Assembly (NCBI GenBank): GCA_024305405.1
Contig: JAKNDB010000109.1
Location: forward strand, 4,898,001 to 4,962,000
DNA from: Dirofilaria immitis
Taxonomy: Eukaryota > Nematoda > Chromadorea > Rhabditida > Onchocercidae
DNA length: 64,000 nucleotides
Direction: 5' to 3'
In this document: positions 26,630-40,800 of the stretch, piece by piece
How positions within the stretch are numbered: position 1 is the first letter of the stretch
How the letters are laid out: every line of letters starts with the position of its first letter
Notes under the pieces: generated by a model
The model's input: the letters and a program-made list of their open reading frames with translations, nothing else
Databases searched by the model: none
Told to the model about the DNA's origin: nothing
Made by a program: the position numbers and the translations under genes

Positions 26630-29600
26630 TGACTGGACTTCAAATAAAGCACATTTTTATTTAATTCACTGAAGTGTGACACACGTCAATGTACTTTAGG
26701 AACTGGCAAGGAAATGACGTCCAGTTGACTAATTAGGATTTTAATAATACAGACAATATAAAGTAAAAGTAAAAACGGAATGACAGGAATAAGATAAGAG
26801 GAAGAAATCACAATGGATAAGTATCAATTCATTTCATCTTTCTCGACTTTGTCCTCGAGTACAAAAGTTTTTTTTCTTTATCATTGATAATCCGGGGTCT
26901 CCTCTGATTGATGATACAATTAAAAACTCACCTCAAACTTATTCGATGTCGATACTTTCCCCATTTTTCCTTTTTTTTTCATATAATTCATATCATCAGC
27001 TCGAAAAAGCTTCGATTTGTTTCGTTTCGCTTTTTCTAAATCTAACACAAGATCAAAGGGAAAGCTAGATAGTTGCTGGCAGCTGTATCAATATGAAGCT
27101 AATAATTCCCACACAAAATTTAAAAATTATCTCTGGGTGCTACAATATGTTTCATAGTGATATAATATGTTCTGTATTGAAAATAAGAAGCTTATAAGCC
27201 GTACTTAATAAAACGGGCTTCAGTGATATGAGAAAATATTAACATAATTCGTTTGAAATTTGTGAACTAAATGTGTTGGCAGTTATAAATTAAGTGACTT
27301 ATATTTCTCTGCACATTTATTGAAATATATAGCAAAAAAAAAACAAAAAAATTTACTTCATCACTTAGCGCTGTTTACATTCTTCTAGAATGCGATTTTT
27401 AAAATCATTTTGCTTGTTTATGGAATTCTATAATCTTCAAGTTTTAATCAGATCAAAAAACAGAAAAAGATAGCATATTACAAGAGACACTTTCAGAAAC
27501 GTGAAAATTTTGAAAGGGAAAGTGACATTCTCAAAGAGTAAATTTGTTATTTCGTTTGAACTAATTTCTAAATTTCTAGAAGTTGCAGACTTTCTCCGGT
27601 TCAAATTTCTTCTCAATCCAAGCATTTGCTTTACATGAATTTTTTGATAGTGCATATATAAAATGAAATCTTTGACGAAAAGCTTACGACTAAACAGTTT
27701 GTAAATAAGAAGACAAAAGATTGTTCCTACTCTTTGACTTCAGTCATTGATCAGAAGATAGAGGGTATGAATCTGATGAACGGCTGAAGTAATGAGCAAA
27801 AACAAATCAATTAACCGTTATTCATCCAGTTATCGAATTCTATTCCTGTTTATCAACATGACTTATCTTATACGAGCACTTTAATAAATTCGGAGCTTCT
27901 TAATACTTTTATTAATCTATTCCTTACAGCGGTATTGATGCTTTTTATCAGATGCAAATAACATTAGTAGCCATAAAACCAACCTAACAAAATACTCCTT
28001 GATAGCTATTTAATTAATCACTGCTAATAATTTATTTCCAGGGATATTATATAGCTTGTCTTCTATGTCTAATGTTCAGATCATCCGTCTTTCATGTCCT
28101 TTGTTTCCCGTATTCCTGAAGAAATTTCACTAGTGGATTCATTATCGTTCCAGGGCAAGAAGAATCAGTCATTCGACTCTTTGTTTGAAGCAAAATTTTA
28201 ACACATAACCGTATCTGCAGTGAGGAACTATAAAGAAGTGAAATGCACAACAAGCCACTTTTCAATCTTGTCCACATTTCTTTTCTTTGAAAGATGTCTT
28301 TCACTATCTCAACACCCCTCTTCAATCACATCAGTTCAGCCTCAATTAGCCCTCCGAGTGCAATGCCTGCTAATCTCAGAAACTCATTCGAAGCTTTAGT
28401 ATCACCATTCGCAATCGCTTTCAATTATCTGCCACTACTATAACTGGGACAGTCCAATCCGATCCACTTCCACTGCCATCGACTACTGATTAGCTATCCA
28501 GCAAAGACTCATCCCGTTTGTCCACGCATCATCTACCGACTGACTTCTCACACATTCATTGTCTGTATGTGTGTAACCACTATTATTGATTCATTAGTAT
28601 GTTTATATGTCTGCATGTATGTGTTAGGTTACATTATACGCATATCGTACGGTGTGAGTGTTGTCTGCCTAGCGATGGGTCTTTTCACCTTTATTCTTTC
28701 TTTCGCTGGTTCCTCTTTGACCGGTAGTATGTGGTAATCGTAGCGTTGTATCACGCAAGAACCTCATTGATCGAACCATTCCTGAAATGATTTCTCATCT
28801 GAGCGTAGTCTTCCTTGCGCATCTAGATTTTGATGTCGTCTCTGCTTCTCGTCCATTGATATTCCTGTAGGTGTGCAGGTACTGCTCAATCTTATAAACT
28901 TTAATTCCGAAGTGGAATCCCTGTTTGAATATTAATTTTGATAACTTGTTTTGTTCAATAGAAGGTGAAACAAAGTAAGAAGAAATGTAACATAAATTGT
29001 CATTATGTTAACTTCACTGCAAAAAGTAAAGAGGCCATAGACTTATAAGTTTTTTTATGCATATATCGTAATTTTTGGTAGTAAAATAAACTGAACAAGG
29101 CCTGAGTGAGTAACGAATATTTCCGTTTCGGCTCGTCGTCTTCCTTTCTGCCATGGGGAAAATATTTACTACCTTCCAAGTATTCTATCATTAAGAACGA
29201 ATAAACTAACTTCCTCCTTTTGAAATACCCTTCCAAGACTTCCTGATTTATTTGCTAAATTTGAATTTTTTCTAAACAGTAGTGATGTAAAGAACAGCGA
29301 TGATAAGTATGATCGGTCTCGTGGTCATGTTTAGCCTTAGATGAGGTTTACCACCCTCCTGCAATTTCAAACAACCTGACTCCAAAGTATAACCTATCGT
29401 AATTTTTCTCACCCATACAGGTCTAGCACCTTCTGTGGACTGTAGCCCCGCTCAAGGGGACTTTGGATGTAAATACGCTACATTTCCATATAGATTAAAT
29501 AACTATTGGATTCAGCGTTGGGCTAAATGTTCTTTGCTTTATGTCATTAAATTTATAATGATTGAAGTGTTTGATTGTATACTGGTGAAGCCGTAATATT

Positions 29601-32600
29601 TGAATAACTCTTCAGCTTTGTCTATGCCACTATTAAGCTGTCTTCCGGTATTTCGATTATGATCGTTTAAAAATCATTCAATCGAGGATGATGTTCCTCT
29701 TACTGTATTTTCAACTGCCTACTATTGTGTGCTTTCGATAGACGGGCCTGTACACCATAATAGAGGCAATAGCATTATCCATACTCATGCTAAACTCGCA
29801 CTGTGTAGTTCCCTAGATAAGTTATACTTTTTCGTTTATGATTATGTTTCATTACCGTGAAATGAGCCTAAGCCTAAGCGATGGAAAAATGCTTTCATTT
29901 TGTATTAGAACAGAACACTGAAATGATCTCGGCATTACTGATGACTACCATGTAGTGCATCACCTACAGCAGTTATTTTTCTTTTGCAAAAATTATGTGC
30001 ATGCATATGTATTTACTTACCGGTATGTCAGTCGTCATTATAACAGTGTACTGCATAATAAGCGCAAGGCCAAATCCAAATACATTCGTCATCATTTCGT
30101 CTCCTTTGATATAACATATGTTCATTAATTTCGTTTGGATTGTTTTCGAAAGTCGCGTGTATTCTGGCTCACTTTCCCTTCAGCATTCGAGACCAAACTT
30201 CTCAGAGAATAATTTATACTCTGTGTTGAGTAAAGAGCAATTGAGGATCATACTTTATTCATATTGAACTTCTTTTTAATTCAAATTTCATTTGCTTTTA
30301 AACTATTTTCAACTGAGAAAGGACAAATGTTATAGGGAGTACAGATTAGTGGAAATACTATAGTCATTAAGGATTTTTAATAAATAAGTGTTGGGATTTT
30401 AATAATTTCTTTGAAAAAAAGGAAAATCAGCTACTAAAACGAATTCATCTCTTGATTACAACAATAATTTAAAAGAGTGACACTTTGTATTTTCGAATGA
30501 TTTTGAATGAAAGCAGCATTATCGATGTTGATCATCACTATTATTAAGTTAGAATTTGTTTCGCATGAGCTTTTCCATTACGAACAAAAAATCATGGATT
30601 CCTTAAAGGTTTTGAAGAACATTAGTAAAATGGAGGTTCTAATAAAGGGATACATTCTTGTAGGTACTGATAATATATGAAGATTTTAAAAGAGATTTTA
30701 CGATTTGTATGTCCTGCTTATTTCTTCGACGCTTATAATAGATATGTCAACTAAGGATAGTTTTTAATGCCTTCAGTTGATCCATCATTCATAAGTAATC
30801 AGAAGTTAAGTAAGTTTTATTTATAGGTGGTCTCCTCAGATGCATTTTCTCACTGATTTTCTTTTTCTTTTTCATCGATTATGTCTCTTTACAACTCTTG
30901 ATGAGTGGATTTTCAAAAAATTTTTTCTAATCTTTTATTGCTAATTTAAATTCAAATAATTTTTACTTTTCTATTAACTGCAGCATTTTTCTAATGGTTT
31001 CGTTTTAAAATCAATAATCAAGCGATTCAAGACTGCACGTGAAAGAATTATTTTACTACTGTTGAAAAGTATAAAAGTAACTTTTAAGATTAATGAAAAT
31101 AAATTCTGTATACTCAACTAGCAAATTTGACAAAGTTGGAAGAATTATTATTTCACTTGACTTTTGTTTTTTTACTGTGGTTTTCATATTGTATTGTACG
31201 TTAAAGTTGGCAATTATTTTTGCGTTAGGAATAAAATATTGCTTAATTTCTAGACAGGGATTTTTGGTGGAGAATTACAGGAACGAATTTTACAATATTC
31301 TAGATTTTCTAACATGAGCAACTCGGGAGAATCTAGCTTTATCTTTTTCATTGCTACTGTGTCTTGGTATTTGATATCATCGGTGTTAAAAAATGGTATC
31401 ATTGGTGTTCATTAGCGAATTTTTTGAATGTGGTCAAACAAATAATCTGATTTGACATCGAGAAGTTTATTTTGAGCTTTTTCCCCTCAAATTTTATGTT
31501 GGCTACAATATATGTAGTAATAAAGACTGATATTTAGATGCTGTATCAGTTTCAATAGCGCACTCGCAGAGGAGCTTGTTTTGGAATTCGATTAAAACAC
31601 TGAACAGTAAATTACATATTAACTAAGAATATGAGCCGGTTGGGTTCTCTTATAACTCGAAAGTTCGATAACTAGCTTTCCATCTGTTGGTTCTCTTTTT
31701 ATATATAACTAACATTCTTATAGTTTCCTTGCATGTATTAATTGCTTCTTTAGCTAGGAATATTTTAGCTAACGCAGTGTGAGAATTCAATTAGCGTATG
31801 CATGCAACGTACTTGAATACGTTTCCTTTATTGTAATTCATTATTGGAAGAAAGAAAGAATAAAGAATGTCCCGAAATTTTTAACGACTCCAGAAAGCTT
31901 TCAACTGAAATTTATTTATTGTTAAAAGAAGCTTGACTAAGCATAGTTAAATATGGAACAAATTAAAATGCACCTTCGTAATGGATAAACGGCTGGTTTT
32001 CCATTTGCTTTGTATCACGTTTTGAGTTTGCTCATTTTAAATCATTAGCAGTTCTTGTGTTTCTTAATCGTTATTCATTGAATGACTAAGTCGAGACATA
32101 CATCGGAAGCTAATAAAAGCTCTCTTGTGTTGTTCAGATTCGGTTAGCAGAGTCCTTCCTTCCCCAATGTTCTCCTAGAAAGCATGTTTATCAGTTTTCC
32201 CTTTTCCTACAACAGCACTGCATCTTTTCATAGTTGTAACTGCCAATCACATCATTTTCTTAACTACGTAGTTACATTTTGGAAGTTTATTCTTACATCA
32301 GCACAGAATTCTCAGTGCTCTTGATTGAGCATATTCAGGAATAGAGAAAGTTGCAGGAAAAGCATATAAAATTAGTGTTCTTTTTAGGACGTGAGGATAT
32401 GAACCGAACTCTCAGTACACGTCAACGCTTAAAATTAAGTCAAGATCATAATTGTTACTGTACTGTTAATTATTTGATTCTTTTTATGTCTTGGCATCAA
32501 ACATTTCATAACATTTTCAAATATTTTCTTTTCAAAATTATTGAAAGTATTCAATTGTTCCAAGGCCATATTGATCCTATGACTCATCATAATGATTTAA

Positions 32601-32934
32601 CACTCCTTTTAAGTTGCTTTTTAAAATTTTTTGATAGAATTGTCTGATTTTAGTCTGTAAAAATGGGCCAATAGCTAAATTCACTAATTAATTTATATTT
32701 CGATAATTTTTTTAAGTGGTATTCTGCTTTGTTGAATGCAGTAGGTGGGAAAAAAGCAGTAATATTTGTCACCCAGTTTTGAAATTTTAGCTAAATCCTA
32801 GGAATTCAGCCTAGATCACTTTTCGTCGAAAGTTAGTTTTCATTGCTATATTCTGATTTTTTTCAATTGAAAATAGCTTTTGTTAATTTCAAATTAACTT
32901 TAAATTAGTATCTTAGTTCAAATTAATTTTAAGA

Positions 32935-33012
32935 TTAGTAATTCATTAAAAGTTGAAGTTAATATTTCGAGTGTTAGTAATTCATTAAAAGTTGACGTTA
33001 ATATTTCGAGTG
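32935..33012. repeat. Tandem duplication, 39-base unit, two copies
   Basis: Copies 32935-32973 and 32974-33012 begin TTAGTAATTCATTAAAAG and differ at one position, so the duplication is recent. It lies about 0.7 kb upstream of the plexin first coding exon. Confidence 0.9.
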
Positions 33013-33721
33013 TTTATTCAAATAGTGGCAATATCTTAGCAAAATATGGCTTGTGTCCAAGAATTATCAAAAAACAATGATTGAGAAACTGACTGAAATA
33101 TAAACTTCTGTCAACTAAAATGTTTGCTAAAATTTAATGTTTAATATTATTAAGAAAGATGAGAGATATTCAGTGTGCTGTTTTTCTTATAATAGGAAAA
33201 CGACATCATTATAGTAGTTACCTGTTGTACATTTTTCTTCGTGATAAATTTATTGGTATCGTTTTCAAGAAATTTCGTTCTGCAGCACTCTTTTCAATTC
33301 GGTTAGAGTTCATAGTTATTACTATAGATGGTAAGGGAATGCTTGATCTAGTAGGAAGTTTGGTAGTAACTATCTATTGAAGGTATGAAATTTTAGGATC
33401 TTGGATAACTTTAAATTGCCGGTAAAGACAGATGATTCAATAAACAGATTTAGTTTCCTAGTTTTGCTGTTGAAAATTGACACCAGTTTCTTGTTGCTTA
33501 TATTTTATAGTTATTAACGTCAGTTACGTCAAATGCTTAAATATTGTTTTTGTATTCTTTTTTAATTTTCTTTTTCTTAAGTATTCAGCAGAAGGAGTGG
33601 AAATCATATTCAACAGAAATCCGAGGAATTTGGGCAAGACATTGGAAATTCGTCAATATTCGGAAATTATTTGTCTAGTTGCTTTAATTTTGATATGAAA
33701 TGAAGTGTGACAGTAGATGTG

Positions 33722-36700
33722 ATGTGCCATCAGTTATCGCAATACATTTTGCACCTTCTTCATCCGATACTTATCTTCTGCAAGCTGATTCATCTCCTTA
33801 CCATACCATTGATTCTCCAATTATTAATTCACAGAATTGCCTTGATAAGCGCCAACCCATCTTCAGAAGACATTGTTGCCGAATTCATCAGTCCAAATGC
33901 CCACAGCGAAAACCTCCCATTCGAAAAAATGGTATATATATATACTCTTTCTGAGGATTTAATCTCGAAAAATCATATTTTAAGCAGTATATACATAAAT
34001 TTCATTCGTTAATTTTTTTCATATTAGCTATTAATCTGTCAAAGCACGTGGATTGATCCCAATAAAAATTGCCAAGAATGCTTCACATCAAGTTAGTTAT
34101 AAGATTATTAAAATTATGAGGGAAAACAGTTTCTTAGTTTAATAAGTAAAGTGTTGATTATAGAAAACTAATCTAAATAATACATATATAGCTGGAAACA
34201 AAATGTCATTTAACTATGTCAAATAAAAATATGTCTCGTTCTATATAATCAGGAAAAAGAATGGAAAATGCCTGATAACTTTCAATATCATGAAAATTAA
34301 TTACTACGTCTTCGATATGTCATTTCTATTTGGTGATAATAAGAATATGTTATTTATGAATAACGTGCAAGACAGCAGTTCTAAACTAATTGCAAAAGTT
34401 TTCAGTTACCCATTTTCTTAAATTAGGTTTATCCCTTTGTAATTGATCTTTTAGATCCAGATTATGATTTTCTTAATGTTTGCCTAGTATTTCTTCATTC
34501 TGAAAAGAGTTCCCTCTTAGGAAATTGTATTGCAAAAAGCGATTTAGTAGAGAGTTAACAGGCTGACTTTATCTTGCTTAAATAGATAAAATTACTAATC
34601 GAATAGAAAAAGAAAAACAGCACATTTTTTTCTAAAAGAGTTCACTTTTGGTTGAAAATCATTTAAATATATAAAGTTTTAGGTTATCGATCCATCTACA
34701 GGTCGTTTGTATGTTGGTGGAGTGAACAATCTCTACGATTTAAACCATCCAGATCTTAGTGTTAAAGTACACACTTCCACTGGTCCAGAAGAGGACTCTG
34801 TCGAATGTCCAAGTATTTTCGTATTTATTCTTATTATAAAAAAAAAAAGACATATGACAGGATAACTTATTGACGTTTTGAAAGTGATATGCTAGTTTAG
34901 ATTTAAAAGAATTTCTACATAGCCAAAGCAGCAATAAGTTATACATAATTTATGAAACAAAAAGCTTTGATAAGTAGTCTTTCTTTTGCGAATAATCAAT
35001 CATCCATTTCCTATTTCATGTAAAGTGTAGGAATACTGACATCATTGTTGGGCGATAGAAGTGATTTATTGCCTTAATTGGAAACAACATTGAATCTTGT
35101 AGATGAGTTTTAGGTTTTTAGCTTCCTAGAAAGTCCTAATGTAATGACTTAACTTGATAATGTAGAAGCATATCACAAATGGAAGTTATTCATTTGTACT
35201 GATTTTTGTTTAAAGGTAAATAAGCAGATTAATATCAGCTTATATATATGGTGAATATATATCCACTACAAGATTAAGTGGTTCACACACACTAAAAGCA
35301 TATAAATATGCGGCAACTGTTTTTAGATAAAGCTTCTTGCCTATCTTCAAATGTACGCAGAAAAACAGAAAATTCCTACACGAAGGGTTTGGCTGTTTAT
35401 GAAAGAAGTTCGAAATTAATCGAATGTACAAGCCTATTTCAGGTTTTATAATTTTTAATTTTTAGTTCTTCCTGTTAATCCTTTACTTTTGCTATTACAT
35501 TTTGTCTTAGCATAGCGATTAAAAGAATTCAATCATTGAAATGTTTGTTAAATTTGGAAGCATTTTCATGCTGTTAAGAATCAAAAATTTCTGTTTTCCT
35601 TCATATGTCATCGTGATCGATTTTTATGTTGCACTTCGTTTTTTGAAAAATTGTAGGGTCGGTGTCGATGGCGCAATTTATATAATATTGATCAAAAAGA
35701 TGTAATCAAAGAATCTCAGCAGCATGTTGTTGCGAATGATCAAAATTCATCTACTGTAATATTTATTGGAACTTTCACTAGCCAGGATAACATACAAAGT
35801 GATTATTTCTATAATTTTATTATGTAGACATTTTTGCTAAATATAGTACATTTGAGACAGCTAGTTCTGAAATTTTTTTCTTTAATTATAAACGTACAAT
35901 ACAATACACATGTAGTTCCTTGAATACCCTTGTAGGTGATGTGCTTTATGTAGCTTCAACTTTTGTACAAAACGGTGGACCATTTCGTGATGACGTTCCG
36001 GCAGTTGCATCCTTGTCACTTGATCAAAACCGTCTTTTTGATGTTTCTGCGCAAGGAGTTGGTACAGGTACAGAAATCAAATTAGAGCGGAAATTTCGAG
36101 GACCGTATAAGTGAGTAATTCTTGTCTTCGATATCTATTGCTGTCTTATTATGGCCAGTTCATTGTATTTCAGAATTGAATATGTTGGTGGATTCCAAAG
36201 TGGTAAATTTGCTTATTTTGTAACACGACAGCCAAAAGGAGATACAACACAAGGATCCTGGCCTTATATTTCTAAAATGATTAGAGTCTGTACTAGTGAT
36301 GCTCATTTTTGGAGCTATACAGAAGTTCCACTTGAATGTACACATGGAAATGAACTTTACAATCTTATACAAGATGTATATTTATCGAAACCAGGATATG
36401 ATTTGGCATTATCTTTGGGTATAAGGTTCGGTACTTTGTTTTATGTCTTCTCAGTTCTTGAAGTGACACTTAAATTGTTTGCATTGAAAAAATAGTGAAA
36501 AAAATAGTGCCATTTGCTTTTTTTGCATATCTCAACAAATTTTGGCAGAGTTATTCTTTACTGTTTCCTTTACAGTGTTGAAGATGATGTTATGTATGGG
36601 GTATTTATAAAGGGATGGAATCTGGAGGAAATGGTACCTTCATCACAAAGTGCGATTTGTGTATATTCAATGGCGATGGTAGAAAAAATTTTTTTGAGCA

Positions 36701-37832
36701 ATATTGAACTATGTTTCAAAGGTGAAACTAATAAGGTTAGTTTGGTTTTTTAATATTGGGAACCGTTTTTTTTAAACTACGAGCAAGCGAAATATCCTGA
36801 ATAATATTTCATTAAAATATTTGTTATTGCTTTTCCAGTTTCTTATGTTTGTATATAATTGACAAATACAAGTATTCCCTTCATTCATTTCCAGAATCTG
36901 CCTTGGTTCAAGTCAACAGATCGATGCATCAAAACTAGGTATTTGGGCCAAGAAGTATTGTGTGGCAAAGATGTGAATAGCCATATTGGTGGTGAAATTC
37001 CGATTGAGGAAATGCTGCTCTGATTACACATGATGCGCAATTTACTTCTATTGCAACAAACACAACACGTGCGTATACTGTTGCATTTATTGGAACACAT
37101 GATGGACGACTTTTAAAGTAAACTTTATTAATAATGATACGACTACAGAAAATTAAATGCATGTGCTTACTGTATCATATATATCATTGATTGCATGGCC
37201 TCACAAGGTATTTTCACTTTGTAAATCAGATTTATCTGCCAGCAATTCTGATTTTGTTATCCAGAACACTGCAGTGCATTTTCAATCATAAATATGTTGT
37301 TCATTTTTCTGCACTCCTGGTTGTGTCTCTCTTAACATAGCAGAATGATCAGACTGAGAATGAATTTCCTTTATTCGTTAATTATATTTTAATTTAATTT
37401 GTTTTAGACTGTGATAGAGAATCGTAGTTCTGCTTTCGTATATCGCTCATTGGAAATTGGCGACGGTAAACCAATACTTCAAGATCTGGAGCTGGATGCC
37501 ACTGGCGATTATATTTATGCTCTTACACCAAAGAAGGTTCAGTGAGGCGGAAAACTTTTGATTTCTTTTTCATCAAAAGTTGTGATTAACATATGTATTT
37601 TGTTTAGATAATAAGCGTTTGGAGTTTTTTTGATTGCAGTATTTTAGGTAGTTAAAATCAAAGTTCGCCAGTGTGGAGTAGCTGGTGATTGTAGCAATTG
37701 TCTGGCTCAGCGGGATCCATACTGTGGCTGGTGTGTTTTGAATAATGCATGTGTTCCAGAAAGTGAATGCACCAAGTCTATACCCTCAACTGCACATGAT
37801 TGGCTCACCTATCGAAATGGTCGATGTCCTGC
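33722..37832 (+). other. Plexin exons 1-10: leader, Sema domain, PSI1
   Basis: Exons 33722-33931, 34683-34812, 35327-35442, 35657-35798, 35936-36110, 36174-36425, 36576-36735, 36895-37117, 37408-37536 and 37648-37832. Exon 1 has a hydrophobic stretch of about 30 residues that would act as signal peptide; an acceptor-like ATTCAG at about 33580-33585 could be the trans-splice site. The Sema propeller begins [20 protein letters not shown] and shows [36 protein letters not shown] and [15 protein letters not shown]1 in exon 10 has [15 protein letters not shown]. Exon 8 needs one base in the A run at 37010-37012 and probably one at 37115-37117 to remain open and in phase. Confidence 0.93.
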
Positions 37833-40800
37833 GTATGCTTTCCGATTTTAAACACAAGGACGAGCACTTTTGCTTGTTCTGATAATTGGTTGAAAGGAAA
37901 GATATTTTTTTCTTTAAGGGAAGGTATTAGTGTTATCTTGGAATTATAGCATAAGTAGAGTGGAACCTGACAAAGTGCAGAGAACGAACGCATTGTATTT
38001 GGACATCGAGCTTGAAAATTTGCCGAATTTGGGAGGACAATTAACTTGTGTTTTCGACTTCGGCACTTTGTTGGGATCATTATCAACCCTTGCACAACCA
38101 AATGGTGGTTTGGACAATCGTATCAGGTCAGTGATTATATTGTGACAAATATTTCTGCTTTGAGCTATGTTGCTGTCACATGGTTTTATCAGATTACTAT
38201 TTCAGATGTCCAACTCCGAGTGGCTTGCCAGAAATTCCATTAGATGCATACAGTCTTGTTGCTCGGCTTGCGGTTTCTAACAGTATTGAAGGACCACCGT
38301 TGGCATACACAAATTTTACTTTTTATGACTGTTCCCGTTTTAAAATGTGCAGTGCCTGTGTTAGTAGTCCCTTTCCATGTGACTGGTGCATAGAATCAAA
38401 TCAGTGTGTTGCTGGCTCTACTACCGAAAATCGTTGTCGTTCTCAGCAGCTTATAAATGGAGTCGAGGTTCCATCCAATTAAAGAATTTTAGTGTTAATA
38501 CAGATCACCTAGGGGACGATTCTTATGATTATGCATTTATTAATTTCTATCTTTTGAATTACATTTTATGTAAATAAATGTTTTTCAGAGAAGCAGGCCA
38601 TCAAGTCGAAAAGGACCATCACATTGTCCTCGTATTATCGCAGCTGAAAAAGATTTTTTTGTTGCGTCCGGCAAAAACCGTCAAATATCGGTAGTAGTGG
38701 AAAATGCAAGAAAATTTATGACAGACTTTAAATGTCAGTTCAAAATAGAACATAGTGTTCATGAAAGATTAGCAAAAAAAAGGCAGTACCATCATGTTAG
38801 TTTGCTCTCTTAATATGTTTGTTTATTTATCTCATATTTCCTCTCAGGCAACTCTGAGTTTCAAATCTTCTGGCTTTTATGAAGTTTTGATATTGTTATA
38901 GCTTTCTTATTATATTATTATTATATTTCTTATTATAAAAACTGTTATATGTTTCTTACTTTTAACGCTCGCACTGCTTTTCAGTTGTGATGACATGAAA
39001 TTTGATTTTTATGGCCAGGGATCCGGGAATGGTACTGCCATTGCAAATTTTTCGGTGATCTGGTCCTCAGAAGGACACCATGGGGTTTTGCGCTGGACAA
39101 CAATCAAGGTATAAGAATCGTGATGTATAAATGCGAATCACTTGCATCTAACTGTGGATTATGTTTGGTACTTAGTGATGAGAAGTATGACTGTGGCTGG
39201 TGTCCAGCTGAGAAGCAATGCACAAGAGAAGAAAATTGCCTAGTTACATCGAAAGTGGATTATTGGCTAGACAGGTATATTTTTAACAATATGCAGGGCG
39301 TTGTCAAACTTGTTAGGTTAATAATGTGATTTTCTTACAATTTGAAAAAATAATTTGTTCCGTTATGTCTTTCATCGAACAGCTGCTCGTTTCAGATCCG
39401 AACTTTGTCCGTATCCTGTCATCACTAATTTTAGTCCTAAAAGGGACCTCTCTCTGGTGGCACTACAGTAAGTGATTGTCCTGAAACTTATTTGGTTCTC
39501 AGTCCTAAGATTTTAAATTTTATTCATCATATTCGACGAATTAAATCAGTTAAATATAAAAAATATGGACGAATTAAATCATTTAAATATGTACTATTAA
39601 ATGTATAATCAAATATATTAAATCAATTAAATATATAAATCAATTAAATATAATTAAATCAATTAAAAAAATTAAACATATATAATCAATTAAAAATATA
39701 TATAAAATATAAGCGGCGAGTAGTAAATTTCTCCTATTAAAAATATTATAGCTCATTATTGATGGTGTAAATCTCGGTCATAGCTACAAAACTGTAGAAG
39801 AAGCAGTAACGGCAGCAAACGTACGCTGTGATGTTGATGAACACTCTTACGTTACTGCGTCTCGAATTGTTTGTCGGACTCGACAAAGTCCAACTCCAAT
39901 ACCAGCAAGTTATCCTGTCGTTATAAAATTGCGCGAGGAACACAAGTACACTGCAATATCGAATGACAGTTTCACCTACGTCGATCCTGTTGTTAAGAAT
40001 ATGGAACCTACAAAAGGTGCAGTGCTGTTTGTTTATATAATATAACAGAGCAGTAGTAAAAACACCAAAACAATATCATATAACGATAATCTTTAGTAGA
40101 CTTCCTGTTAACATTACATTTGCTGTGTAATATTTTATATTATTTCTTATCTATGTTCTCGTGAAAAATAAAGCCATTGCATGTTGTAAAGGAATATCGA
40201 CTGGATTGTTTTGCAAGGATGATAAGTGTTTTATAACATATCCTGAGATTTCTATGTATCATATGCAGTTTAAAACTAATTACTATTTACCGGCTAATAG
40301 TGTTTGTAATAGGTTTTCTATCTCGCAAAAAAACCAATTTATTATTACTTATCAATGAAGCTGCTGTAGGACCTCGATTTGGTGGAACTAATGTAACAAT
40401 TTGGGGTGAGAATCTTGACGCTGGTACATCAGTGAATATTTCACTAAATGGTATCCGATGCACAGTATTGAATCGTACAAATTACAAGGTTGAATGCAGA
40501 ACTGGACCTTCAGAAGTACTTGCTGACGGGTACCTGAAAATCAGTTTCGATAGTTTCTCTCGAGAGTATGATAATATTCGATTTAGATATGAGTAAGTAT
40601 TTTTTCTTTGTGTTCAAATTTTTCGCCTTTAGAATTTTCTGCGAATTCCGTCCAGATATAATATTAATAAAAAGTAAAAGAAATTATCTTCTAATTATCT
40701 TACTGCAATAAAGCGATTAATTCATTGTTAATAAGAAATCTTCAGGGAAAATCCTACTTTTACGCATATCATACCTGAAAGAAGCATTGAATCAGGAGGA

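Larger units (their letters stand above)
16343..33585. other. Long gene-poor region between divergent ZIP and plexin genes
   Basis: About 17 kb in which I cannot support a protein-coding gene, apart from a possible ZIP 5' exon (17948-18157, minus). It lies between the 5' ends of two divergently transcribed genes, so it probably holds both promoters, distal enhancers and unseen 5' untranslated exons. Open stretches (19 kb, 25.2-26.3 kb, 28.1 kb, 33.2 kb) show no family motif. Composition varies: 28300-28900 is visibly richer in G+C than the rest. Hairpins cluster at 24.66-25.02 kb and tandem duplications occur at 16.9 and 32.9 kb. Confidence 0.55.

Noticed and set aside
29440..29462. GC-rich hairpin CCCCGCTCAAGGGG
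   Set aside because: Four-base arms only; no terminator or RNA context in a eukaryotic genome.
29868..29880. Two copies of a TTAGGC-like unit (GCCTAAGCCTAA)
   Set aside because: TTAGGC is the nematode telomere repeat, but two units are expected by chance and there is no array.
36160..37162. Minus-strand open stretches within plexin exons
   Set aside because: Shadows of the conserved Sema exons in another frame.
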